Assembly: GCA_964478455.1 (NCBI GenBank)
Contig: CAYZJD010000216.1
Location: 1-7,873, forward strand
Direction of reading: 5' to 3'
DNA from: CAYZJD01 sp964478455
GTDB lineage: Bacteria > Acidobacteriota > Terriglobia > Bryobacterales > Bryobacteraceae
DNA length: 7,873 nt
A program made the position numbers and the translations under genes. A model generated the notes under the pieces. The model saw only the letters and a list, made by a program, of their open reading frames with translations, did not search any database and was not told the origin of the DNA. This document shows positions 1 to 5,845 of this stretch, one piece after another (position 1 is the stretch's first letter; each line of letters starts with the position of its first letter).

Positions 1-37
1 GACGCGGATCTCGCGGGTGCCAGGTAGCTAAAGGCCG

Positions 38-952
38 TCATCCGCCCTGACGCGCGAGCCATTCCAGGAATACGCGCGCCGTTCGGTCGAGGTTCTCAAC
101 CGAGCCGCCGCCGTCGAGCACGGCGCACATCTCGTAGGCGACATGCCCCGTGTAGGCGGCGGCGCGCAAGCCTTCAAAGAACGCGGCGTAGTCCACCTGG
201 CCTTGGCCCGGCGGCACGGCGCGGACAAGGTCGGAGTCCTGGCGCACGTAGTTGACGAGCTGCGCGTCGTACTTGAAGCGCGGATGAATGACGTAGTCGG
301 CGACCGTCGTCCAAGCGATCCACGGCGCCATCGTCTTGACGGCCTCGATCATCGCCTGGCCCTTCAGCCCTTGCAGGAACGGCGCCCAGGCGTCGAACGC
401 CGCTCTGCAATTCGGCTCGTCGACCTCCTTGAGCAACCACGCCATCTGCTCGTGATGCGCGGCGATGTCGTGGTGGTTCTGCACGAGCAGCATGACGCCG
501 TACTTTGCAGCGGCTTGGGCGGCCAGGCGGAGACCCTTCACGATCTCGCCGTACTGCGCGTCGTAGGGGACGCCGGTGCGCTCGTAGCCGGTGAAGATGC
601 GCAGGCGCGGCGTTTCGAGATCGGCGGCGAGTTGCGCCAGCACCTCGACATAGGCGGCGTTCATCTCGGCGCTGGGGATGCCGGGCCGCTCGATGCCCGC
701 CGTAAAATCCGTGTAGCCCATCAGCGCCGCCAGTTCCAGCCCAAGTTCTCGCAGCCGCTGCTTGAGCGCCTGACGCGCGGCCGCGTCGTAGTCGAACGGC
801 GAGACGTGCGGTCGCTTGGCCACCAGCGCCACCGAGCGGAAGCCCAGCTCGACGGCCTTGTGCAGGAAGGCATCAACGTTGAGCAGTGAGTGGCCGGGCC
901 ACGCGCCGGCGTAACTGACGGAGTGGAGAACGGGAGTGTATGGAGTCGGCAT
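38..952 (-). CDS. Sugar phosphate isomerase/epimerase-like TIM-barrel protein
   Basis: A 304-residue cytosolic protein resembling the xylose-isomerase-like TIM-barrel superfamily (AP endonuclease 2 fold), whose members isomerise, epimerise or beta-eliminate sugars and inositols with a divalent metal. Visible family marks are VQNHHD (residues 157-162, end of a barrel strand), AAFDAW (184-189) and VAYEM (271-275); Asp187, Glu274 and a His of the NHHD motif are plausible metal ligands. The first ligand is Glu in many relatives, but here the position is Gln158. No signal peptide is seen. I chose the ATG at 952, preceded by GAGG five bases upstream; a TTG eight codons earlier (976) has no better ribosome site and lies inside a hairpin repeat. 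It follows the U32-like gene by 34 bp on the same strand, so the two are probably cotranscribed. The fold call is firm; the substrate is unknown. Confidence 0.82.
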   Translation of the reverse strand: MPTPYTPVLHSVSYAGAWPGHSLLNVDAFLHKAVELGFRSVALVAKRPHVSPFDYDAAARQALKQRLRELGLELAALMGYTDFTAGIERPGIPSAEMNAAYVEVLAQLAADLETPRLRIFTGYERTGVPYDAQYGEIVKGLRLAAQAAAKYGVMLLVQNHHDIAAHHEQMAWLLKEVDEPNCRAAFDAWAPFLQGLKGQAMIEAVKTMAPWIAWTTVADYVIHPRFKYDAQLVNYVRQDSDLVRAVPPGQGQVDYAAFFEGLRAAAYTGHVAYEMCAVLDGGGSVENLDRTARVFLEWLARQGG

Positions 953-970
953 GAGTGCCTCACGTTGAAA

Positions 971-992
971 GGACAAGACTGGAGTCTTATCC
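971..992 (-). repeat. Stop-codon-associated hairpin repeat, copy 1
   Basis: Read on the minus strand, this 22-bp imperfect palindrome has the core AAGACT-CC-AGTCTT, extended by GGAT on the left and GTCC on the right (one G-T wobble), giving a stem of ten pairs. It contains the TAA stop codon of the U32-like gene (987-989) and precedes the ribosome site of the next gene. A related copy lies at 3742-3765. It has no T-run, so it is not a classic intrinsic terminator; mRNA 3'-end protection or a dispersed repeat is more likely (inference). Confidence 0.6.
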
Positions 993-1916
993 CACGGGAA
1001 TCCCCAGATCCTTGGCCCCGAGCGGCGACATGACGGCGTCCGGCGAGAAGCGCCGGATCATCTCACAGGCGATCTCGGCGCGCCGCACGCGCTCGCGCGC
1101 CAGCGCGATCACGGTGTTCTCGATATGCGAGCCACTGGGATAAACATCCGGCGCGTTCCGCAGGCCAAACTTCAGGTAGATGGGCGAGGCCGCGCGGATG
1201 AGGTCCGGAATCTCGTAGTGCCGGATGAAGCCGCCGATGTTGTCCGGCGCCTCGACGTAGAAATCGATCGTCGCGTCGATCGCCGCCCGGATGGCCGCGA
1301 TCTGCGGGAGCGACAGGTCCGATGGAATGTTGATGGTGTTCGCGCCGAGGTCTTCGAGAATGCGCGCGCTCGCCGGGTTCGCCGGCGCCATCATCACCGA
1401 GGTCTTGATGACGAGATTCGGCGGCAGCTCGCCGCCCTTCTTCATCTCGCCGATCACGCGCAGCACGCCAAGGTCGGAGACGAGCACGCTGCGCAAGCCC
1501 AGGGCCGCCGCCCGGCGCACGTCCTCCATCGCATAAACAAGCTGGTCCGCGCCGCGCAGGCTCAGCCCAAGCGTCTTGCCCGCCGTCGAGAAGACCTGCG
1601 CCCCAACGTCAAAGGTCGCTCTCGGTCCGATGAACAGGTTCACCTCGATCGCGGCTTTGCGGCCGATGGCGAGCATCTCGCGGATCTCATCGTCCGTCAT
1701 CAGCAGGATGCCGCTCCCCTGACTCACGCGATGGACCGGCACCTTGCGCTTGTCGGCCTCGTCCAGGACAGCTGCCAGAACCCGCGGGCCTTCGGTCGAG
1801 GGAATCTCGATCCGGTACTGGCCCCCGTCTGGAAAGCGCTTTGAGGACGCTGGCCAGTCCCGCGGATCCTCGCCGGGAAGATCGAGCCGTGTCAGGAATT
1901 GTCGAGAGCGTTGCAC
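987..1916 (-). CDS. Peptidase U32-like TIM-barrel protein, function unknown
   Basis: A 309-residue soluble protein. Alternating strand/helix segments fit a TIM-like barrel: EVNLFIGP (91-98), a strand ending in SDLG (147-150), VIKTSVMMAPANPAS (169-183), and GANTINIPSDLSLPQIAAIR (191-210) followed by DFYVEAPDN (218-226). The last stretch resembles the U32 pattern in which a position-marking strand is followed by a helix and an E-V/F-V strand. The Cys-rich U32 signature (E-x-F-x2-G-S-x-C) is absent, and the only cysteine is Cys284, so protease activity is doubtful. U32 relatives also include RNA and cofactor hydroxylation partners. The start is GTG at 1916: an in-frame TGA lies four codons upstream and no in-frame ATG occurs before residue 73. 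AAAGG directly abuts the GTG with no spacer, an unusually poor arrangement. The TIM-barrel isomerase-like gene follows 34 bp downstream. Confidence 0.72.
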   Translation of the reverse strand: MQRSRQFLTRLDLPGEDPRDWPASSKRFPDGGQYRIEIPSTEGPRVLAAVLDEADKRKVPVHRVSQGSGILLMTDDEIREMLAIGRKAAIEVNLFIGPRATFDVGAQVFSTAGKTLGLSLRGADQLVYAMEDVRRAAALGLRSVLVSDLGVLRVIGEMKKGGELPPNLVIKTSVMMAPANPASARILEDLGANTINIPSDLSLPQIAAIRAAIDATIDFYVEAPDNIGGFIRHYEIPDLIRAASPIYLKFGLRNAPDVYPSGSHIENTVIALARERVRRAEIACEMIRRFSPDAVMSPLGAKDLGIPVG

Positions 1917-2063
1917 CCTTTGATTCTCTCATGGCCTCGCCCCTCAAGCGCTCAGCTACGCGCCAGTGGAAAAGCACCCACGACCGTGTCTGGCCCGTGG
2001 GACAAGGTCATTGGCGGACAGGGTACCAGTACGGTGAATTAGGAGTTTTGGACCGATTAGACC

Positions 2064-2093
2064 TTGATTCATCTATGGGGCGGTGAGTATATT
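2064..2093 (+). promoter_or_regulatory. Candidate sigma-70-type promoter of the secreted-protein gene
   Basis: TTGATT (2064-2069) and TATATT (2088-2093) match -35 and -10 consensus hexamers at five and four of six positions with an 18-base spacer. They lie in the AT-richest part of the divergent region. A transcript starting near 2100 would have a leader of about 35 bases before the ATG at 2135. This is a consensus match only. Confidence 0.5.
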
Positions 2094-2121
2094 TGGGTGA
2101 GCGGCAGACATCGTATCGGGA

Positions 2122-2130
2122 GGGGAGGTG
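2122..2130 (+). promoter_or_regulatory. Strong ribosome binding site deciding the start at 2135
   Basis: GGGGAGGTG holds a full GGAGG (2124-2128) six bases before the ATG at 2135. It argues against the in-frame TTG at 2093, which overlaps the candidate -10 box and has no comparable site. Confidence 0.8.
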
Positions 2131-2134
2131 TGTC

Positions 2135-3697
2135 ATGTTCAGACGTCTTTCTTATTGGTCGTGTCTGCTGGTACTTCTGCTACCACTGGCAATGCTCGGG
2201 GCACCTTACCAAAGAACAAAGGTGCTTCAGCACGTGCGCCTGGGGAGTTATGCGGAGGACCTCGACTTCGTGACGAAAGGCGCGTACGGGAACCATATCA
2301 TCATCCTTGGCCGGTCCGAGGTCTTCGGGCTACCGGGAGAAGGACTCGAGGACTCCACCGCGCGGAAGCTCTTCGACTTGCGCGAGGTGCCGATCCCAAG
2401 CAATCCTCAAGGTATTGCCTACGTGGAATCCGAAGACCTCTTCGTTGTCGTCACCGGGGAGCAGCCCGACGTCATGTATTTCGTTGACCATCGCGGGAAC
2501 TACATGGGCAGCCGCGATATAACATATCCCGTCGGTTACGTGCCGACACACTCTGAAGGCCTGGCCTACATCCCGATGGCGTCACCGTTCTACCCGGATC
2601 ACCTTGTCCTCGCCACCATGGTCTCTTTTGGCGACTCAAGATTGGAAATCATCAACCGCGGCGGCCAGGTCGTCGCGGAGCTCAAGTTCGATGCTTCCAA
2701 TCCTCTCTATTACGCTGCCTTCGCTGGTGTGGCCTACCTGGCACCGGACCGCTTGATCGCGTACTCGTTCACATATGACGACGTGTACATCTTCGACTTC
2801 GACGGGAACGTGGTGGGCGGCCCATTCGCTGCTCCGGCCACTATACCCTTGGAAGGCTTGGTCCAGACCCGCAGCGGGTACGTGGTCGGAGCGGGACAGG
2901 GGGGCAGACTGTATTACTACGACCAGGACTTCAACCAGCCGCCGTTGATGGAGGTGATCTATCAAGCTAACGTCGGCGCGCTGGAACACTTCATCCTTGG
3001 GTTGGCGTGGAACAGCGACACCAATGAGCATTTGGTGTCAGACTTCTCCGGCGACCCCGTGACCTACAAGATCCGCGCGTTACCCCCCTCGCTGCACGGC
3101 TACAGCGTGGTCGCAGATCTTGGCACCTTTTATCGGCGCGCGAACGGCCTCGCGTACATGCCGGATGAACATCGTTACGCCGTAGGTCACCGCAGAGTGG
3201 GCAACCTGCCGACGCCGATCATCCTCAACTCGATCCTGTTGTTCAGCGCTGCCGACACGTTAGCGGAAACGATCGACCTCACTGCTTTGTCGGACACCTT
3301 GGGATTGGGGCAACCCACACGGATCGCCTATATTCCGTCCACGCGTCAGTTCGCGGTGAGATTCCTCAATGCTCCGACTGTTTTGTACGTCCTGTCGCGC
3401 ACCGGGAGCCTTGACAGGACCATCGACCTCGCAGCCTCGGCAGGGATCACCGACCTCGGCTCCTTCACCTTCTTCAATCCCGTGCATTCGAGCGGCGGCC
3501 AGTTCATGATCATCAGCAACGACCGGCGGATCTTGATAACCGACTTCAACGGCGTCGCGCTCCGTGAGTTTAACGCCCTTACTGAATTCGGGTTCCTCGA
3601 GCCAGAGCTTGTCTCGGCCGTGACCACGGGGCCGCAGGCGGGAGCGTTCTCGTGCGTGGATGCAGACGGCGAGATGGTGGTCTTTAAGTTGAAGTAG
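2135..3697 (+). CDS. Secreted protein with about eight propeller-like repeats
   Basis: A 520-residue protein I cannot assign to a named family. It opens with a typical signal peptide: MFRR, then a hydrophobic stretch (about residues 6-22) ending in LGA, with probable cleavage after Ala23, so it is likely exported. The mature part repeats a motif of the form G-[LIV]-A-[YW]-x-P near residues 93, 142, 198, 241 (degenerate), 289, 338, 397 (RIAYIP) and 444 (degenerate), spaced about 43-58 residues. Turns such as DHRGNYMG, NRGGQVVA, DFDGNVVG and DFNGVALR lie between strands. This fits a beta-propeller of seven or eight blades, as in NHL, SMP-30 or YncE-like proteins, which bind ligands or glycans or act as hydrolases; no catalytic motif stands out. 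No membrane anchor, sortase motif or PEP-CTERM tail is seen. It is the only plus-strand gene, somewhat less GC-rich than its neighbours, with its own promoter region. Confidence 0.8.
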   Translation: MFRRLSYWSCLLVLLLPLAMLGAPYQRTKVLQHVRLGSYAEDLDFVTKGAYGNHIIILGRSEVFGLPGEGLEDSTARKLFDLREVPIPSNPQGIAYVESEDLFVVVTGEQPDVMYFVDHRGNYMGSRDITYPVGYVPTHSEGLAYIPMASPFYPDHLVLATMVSFGDSRLEIINRGGQVVAELKFDASNPLYYAAFAGVAYLAPDRLIAYSFTYDDVYIFDFDGNVVGGPFAAPATIPLEGLVQTRSGYVVGAGQGGRLYYYDQDFNQPPLMEVIYQANVGALEHFILGLAWNSDTNEHLVSDFSGDPVTYKIRALPPSLHGYSVVADLGTFYRRANGLAYMPDEHRYAVGHRRVGNLPTPIILNSILLFSAADTLAETIDLTALSDTLGLGQPTRIAYIPSTRQFAVRFLNAPTVLYVLSRTGSLDRTIDLAASAGITDLGSFTFFNPVHSSGGQFMIISNDRRILITDFNGVALREFNALTEFGFLEPELVSAVTTGPQAGAFSCVDADGEMVVFKLK

Positions 3698-3764
3698 GCC
3701 GGCATGCCGGCTGCGGCGCGGAGCCACGCTCCGGGCCACATGGACAAGACGGGAGAGTCTAATC
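3698..3764. terminator. Convergent gene junction with three hairpins
   Basis: The 67 bases between the convergent secreted-protein and thrB genes hold a perfect 14-bp palindrome, GCCGGCATGCCGGC (3698-3711), starting right after the TAG stop; a six-pair hairpin CGGAGC-CAC-GCTCCG (3719-3733); and the hairpin repeat at 3742-3765. None is followed by a T-run in either direction, so Rho-independent termination is not proven. The position suggests bidirectional termination or transcript-end protection. Confidence 0.45.
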
Positions 3765-3765
3765 C
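3742..3765 (-). repeat. Stop-codon-associated hairpin repeat, copy 2
   Basis: On the minus strand this reads GGATTAGAC, a six-base loop, then GTCTTGTCC, forming a nine-position stem with one mismatch and one wobble. It matches copy 1 (971-992) closely at both ends and touches the TAG stop codon of thrB (3765-3767). The middle differs from copy 1, yet the paired arms are kept, which points to a conserved structure rather than chance. Confidence 0.55.
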
Positions 3766-4682
3766 TACAAGATCTCGTAGCCGTGGTCGGCGATCTGGGC
3801 CCAGAGGATCTCCGAGTCGTGGCCGTGCAGGCGGAAGATCTGGCGCACGAGATCGCAGACCCCTTCGTAGCCGCGCTCGTAGAAAACGAGCATCGACGGG
3901 CCGGCGCCGCTGAGCGCGCAGCCGAGCAGGCCCGGCGCCCGCAGCTTCAAAATGTCCTCCATTCCCGGAACGAGCCCGAGCCGGTACGGCTGGTGGAGCC
4001 GGTCCTCGAGCGCGGTGGGGAAGGCGCTCGATGAGCCCGTGGCGAGCGCGGCGATCAGCAGCGCGGCGCGCTGCACGTTGAAGATGGCGTCCTCGCGCGT
4101 AACGCGCTCCGGCAGCACGGAGCGGGCGGTCGAAGTCGGCAGCACGAAATCGGGCACTACCACGGCGAGGCCGAAGCGTTTCGGCAGCTCGAGCCGCACG
4201 GCGTGAGCGACACCACCCGAATCGATGGCGCTGGCGACGATCGAGCCCAGCACGCAGGCCGCGACATTGTCCGGATGGCCCTCGATGCGCGCCGCTTCGT
4301 CGAGGATCCGCAGCGGCTTCCATTGAAGCCCCAGAACTCGATCAGCCATGACGACGCCGGCGGTCAGCGCGGCCGCGCTCGAGCCAAGGCCTTTACCGAT
4401 GGGGATGTCGTTGTCGATCTCCAGTTCGACCGGCGACAGCTCTCCGTGCGTGTCGCGCGCCACCGCCAACGCCGTCTGCCAGATGAGGTTGTCCTCGCCC
4501 GTCGAGATCTCGCCGGCGTCGCGCCCCGAAGCGCGAATGCACAGAGTTTCGCTTTGGCGGAAACGGCACTCGAGGTAGATGCCGAGCGCCAGCCCCAGCG
4601 CGTCAAAGCCCGGCCCGAGGTTGGCGCTCGACGCCGGGACGCGCAGCCGCACCCACGGCTTTCCCTCAGCCGGCTGCGCCAT
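3765..4682 (-). CDS. thrB: Homoserine kinase
   Basis: A 305-residue GHMP-family kinase that phosphorylates L-homoserine with ATP to O-phosphohomoserine, the substrate of threonine synthase, in the cytosol. All three family motifs are present: PASSANLGPGFD (16-27), the ATP-binding loop IPIGKGLGSSAAA (93-105) and the C-terminal LSGAGPS (257-263). EGHPDNVAA (134-142), characteristic of bacterial ThrB, separates it from mevalonate and galactose kinases. Length is normal for the family and nothing appears missing. The ATG at 4682 lies inside the upstream oxidoreductase gene, overlapping its end by 17 bp, with AGAAGG nine bases upstream, so translational coupling is likely. The usual partners thrA and thrC are not in the window. 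The gene ends against a hairpin repeat and converges on the secreted-protein gene. Confidence 0.95.
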   Translation of the reverse strand: MAQPAEGKPWVRLRVPASSANLGPGFDALGLALGIYLECRFRQSETLCIRASGRDAGEISTGEDNLIWQTALAVARDTHGELSPVELEIDNDIPIGKGLGSSAAALTAGVVMADRVLGLQWKPLRILDEAARIEGHPDNVAACVLGSIVASAIDSGGVAHAVRLELPKRFGLAVVVPDFVLPTSTARSVLPERVTREDAIFNVQRAALLIAALATGSSSAFPTALEDRLHQPYRLGLVPGMEDILKLRAPGLLGCALSGAGPSMLVFYERGYEGVCDLVRQIFRLHGHDSEILWAQIADHGYEIL

Positions 4683-5691
4683 CCAGCGTTACCTTCTGTC
4701 CTTCGCGGCAGGAGCGGTAGGCTGTCAGCACAACCTCCAGCGCCCGGTAGCCGTCCTCGCCGGCGCAGTTCGGCCTGCGGCCGGTGCGGCACGCCTCGCC
4801 GAAGTCGAGGAACTGGCGCTCGAACGGGGCCAGCGGGATGTGCATCGGATCGGAGGAGCCGGAGGTCACTTCCTTCTCGACGGGCGCGGGCTCTCCCCGA
4901 TCGTCCAAGACGTCCCAGGTGGTCAGCTTGTCGGCCGAGATGATCGCCGTGCCCTGCGTGCCGTGGATCTCGATGCGCTCGGTGTAGCCAGGCCACATCG
5001 CCGTCGATGCCTGAATGACGCCGGTGGCGCCGCTCGCGTACCGCAGCGCCGCGGTGATCACGTCCTCGGACTGGATCTTGTGAAGCGCGCCGAGCTGCCA
5101 GAAAGCGAACAACTCCTTCACCGGGCCGATCAGCCACAGCAGGATGTCCACCTGGTGAATGGCTTGATTGATCAGCGCGCCGCCGCCCTCGACCTCCCAG
5201 CTTCCCTTGATCGGACGCGAGTAATATTCGGCCGTGCGGTACCACTTCACGTAGGCGTCCGCCTGGAGGATCTTGCCGAGCCGGCCGGCGGCGATCGCTT
5301 TTTTCAGGAAGATGCTCGAATCATCAAAGCGATGCTGGCTCACAACGCCTAGCTGGATGCCGGCGCTTCGTGCGGTCTCGATCATTCGCTGCGCCGTCTC
5401 CAGGTTGGTCGAAATCGGCTTTTGTACCTGGATGTGCTTCTTGCTTTTCGCGCAGGCCTCGACCGGCTGAAGGCGGAAGTCGGGGAAGGTGCACACGTCG
5501 ACGAAGTCCACCTCGGGGTGGCGGCAGACTTCCTCGTAGCTCTTCAGGAACGTCGCGCCGTGCTTGGCGGCAAAGCCGCGGCCGGCGTCCTCGTTGACGT
5601 CGGTGCACACGGTGACCTTGTAGCCGATGTTGGCGTAAGCGAGGGCGTGCTTGTGCGAGATGGCGCCGGTGCCAATGATTCCAACGCGCAA
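4666..5691 (-). CDS. Gfo/Idh/MocA-family NAD(P)-dependent oxidoreductase
   Basis: A 341-residue cytosolic protein with a classical N-terminal Rossmann fold: VGIIGTGAIS (3-12) is the dinucleotide loop, and Asp31 after the second strand suggests NAD preference. VQKP (89-92) replaces the common EKP motif but keeps the lysine (Lys91). The C-terminal Gfo/Idh domain has GGGALINQAIHQVDILLWL (169-187), in which His179 and Asp182 match the usual catalytic H-x2-D. Such enzymes oxidise or reduce a hydroxyl of a sugar, inositol or derivative; the substrate is not readable. The start is TTG at 5691: AGAAGGAG sits seven bases upstream and the Rossmann strand begins at once. Earlier in-frame codons (to 5775) would translate intergenic repeat sequence. 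The gene overlaps thrB by 17 bp, so the two share a transcript. Confidence 0.9.
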   Translation of the reverse strand: MRVGIIGTGAISHKHALAYANIGYKVTVCTDVNEDAGRGFAAKHGATFLKSYEEVCRHPEVDFVDVCTFPDFRLQPVEACAKSKKHIQVQKPISTNLETAQRMIETARSAGIQLGVVSQHRFDDSSIFLKKAIAAGRLGKILQADAYVKWYRTAEYYSRPIKGSWEVEGGGALINQAIHQVDILLWLIGPVKELFAFWQLGALHKIQSEDVITAALRYASGATGVIQASTAMWPGYTERIEIHGTQGTAIISADKLTTWDVLDDRGEPAPVEKEVTSGSSDPMHIPLAPFERQFLDFGEACRTGRRPNCAGEDGYRALEVVLTAYRSCREGQKVTLDGAAG

Positions 5692-5715
5692 GAGTGCTCT
5701 CCTTCTGAATCTTGC

Positions 5716-5721
5716 AGTATA
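5716..5721 (-). promoter_or_regulatory. Candidate -10 box for the oxidoreductase-thrB transcript
   Basis: On the minus strand TATACT (five of six matches to the -10 consensus) lies about 25 bases before the TTG start. No good -35 hexamer is found at the right distance; that place is taken by a GC-rich hairpin. Confidence 0.3.
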
Positions 5722-5727
5722 GCTTGA

Positions 5728-5745
5728 AGCGGCCCGTTGGCCGCT
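5728..5745 (-). terminator. GC-rich hairpin between the isomerase-like and oxidoreductase genes
   Basis: AGCGGCC-N4-GGCCGCT forms a perfect seven-pair stem with a four-base loop. It lies about 100 bp after the stop of the isomerase-like gene and just before the candidate -10 box of the next gene. It lacks a T-run, so a terminator role is tentative. Confidence 0.35.
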
Positions 5746-5747
5746 GA

Positions 5748-5845
5748 GGGGACAGCCAGCACTGTCCACTCGCAAACTGCGCTCGGGACAGTGTAGGCTG
5801 TCCCCGGTGGGGCAAACTACGCTTGGGACACCGTAGGCTGTCCCC
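5748..5845. repeat. Array of three alternating hairpin repeat units
   Basis: Unit 1 (5748-5767) is GGGGACAGCC-AG-CACTGTCC. Unit 2 (5785-5805) and unit 3 (5825-5845) are of the form GGGACA-N8-TGTCCC in the opposite orientation. Units 2 and 3 sit in 34-bp direct repeats, 5772-5805 and 5812-5845, which agree at 30 of 34 positions with a 40-bp period. Units 1 and 2 are inverted copies (18 of 20 positions pair) that could also form one long hairpin with an 18-base loop. Unit 3 ends directly at the TGA stop (5846-5848) of the isomerase-like gene. The layout resembles REP/BIME intergenic elements of other bacteria; no transposase is nearby. Whether it recurs in the genome cannot be judged from this window. 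Confidence 0.75.

Larger units (their letters stand above)
1917..2134. promoter_or_regulatory. Divergent intergenic region
   Basis: This 218-bp region separates the minus-strand U32-like gene from the plus-strand secreted-protein gene, so it should hold promoters in both directions. Its right end is clearly AT-richer than the surroundings (27 of 60 bases G+C in 2041-2100). An inverted repeat CCCACG (1977-1982) / CGTGGG (1996-2001) with a 13-base spacer, containing a smaller CACG-AC-CGTG hairpin, could be an operator, but nothing confirms that. I could not pick a convincing minus-strand promoter. No coding potential is evident. Confidence 0.5.

Noticed and set aside
1..37. Sequence left of the first gene
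   Set aside because: Only 37 bases after a stop codon; no feature can be supported.
143..889. Long plus-strand open frame (248 codons) opposite the TIM-barrel isomerase-like gene
   Set aside because: It is Arg/Val/Asp-rich antisense of a well-supported gene; high GC keeps stops rare in this frame.
953..976. Earlier TTG start of the TIM-barrel isomerase-like gene at 976
   Set aside because: The ATG at 952 has GAGG at good spacing, and the TTG lies inside the hairpin repeat.
1125..1844. Long plus-strand open frame (239 codons) opposite the U32-like gene
   Set aside because: The composition is dominated by Arg, Asp, His and Val with no domain; an antisense shadow.
1687..1977. Minus-strand frame including an ATG at 1932 upstream of the U32-like start
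   Set aside because: It lies in another frame, and its product turns into Arg/Gly/Ser-rich shadow sequence. A short leader peptide is not excluded but has no support.
3346..4323. 325-codon minus-strand frame spanning thrB and the secreted-protein gene
   Set aside because: It is an out-of-frame shadow of thrB (Arg/Ala-rich) that runs on into antisense of the secreted-protein gene; ThrB has all family motifs in another frame.
4364..5245. 293-codon minus-strand frame across the oxidoreductase-thrB overlap
   Set aside because: A frame-shifted copy of both genes, rich in Arg, Gly and Ser, with no domain.
4579..5352. 257-codon plus-strand frame opposite the oxidoreductase
   Set aside because: Antisense shadow; no ribosome site or family resemblance.
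5692..5775. N-terminal extension of the oxidoreductase to a TTG at 5775
   Set aside because: It would translate hairpin repeats and the candidate -10 region; the Shine-Dalgarno at 5699-5706 and the Rossmann fold support 5691.
5748..5845. The repeat cluster as a CRISPR array
   Set aside because: Units alternate in orientation, the spacer between direct copies is only 6 bp and no cas genes are present.
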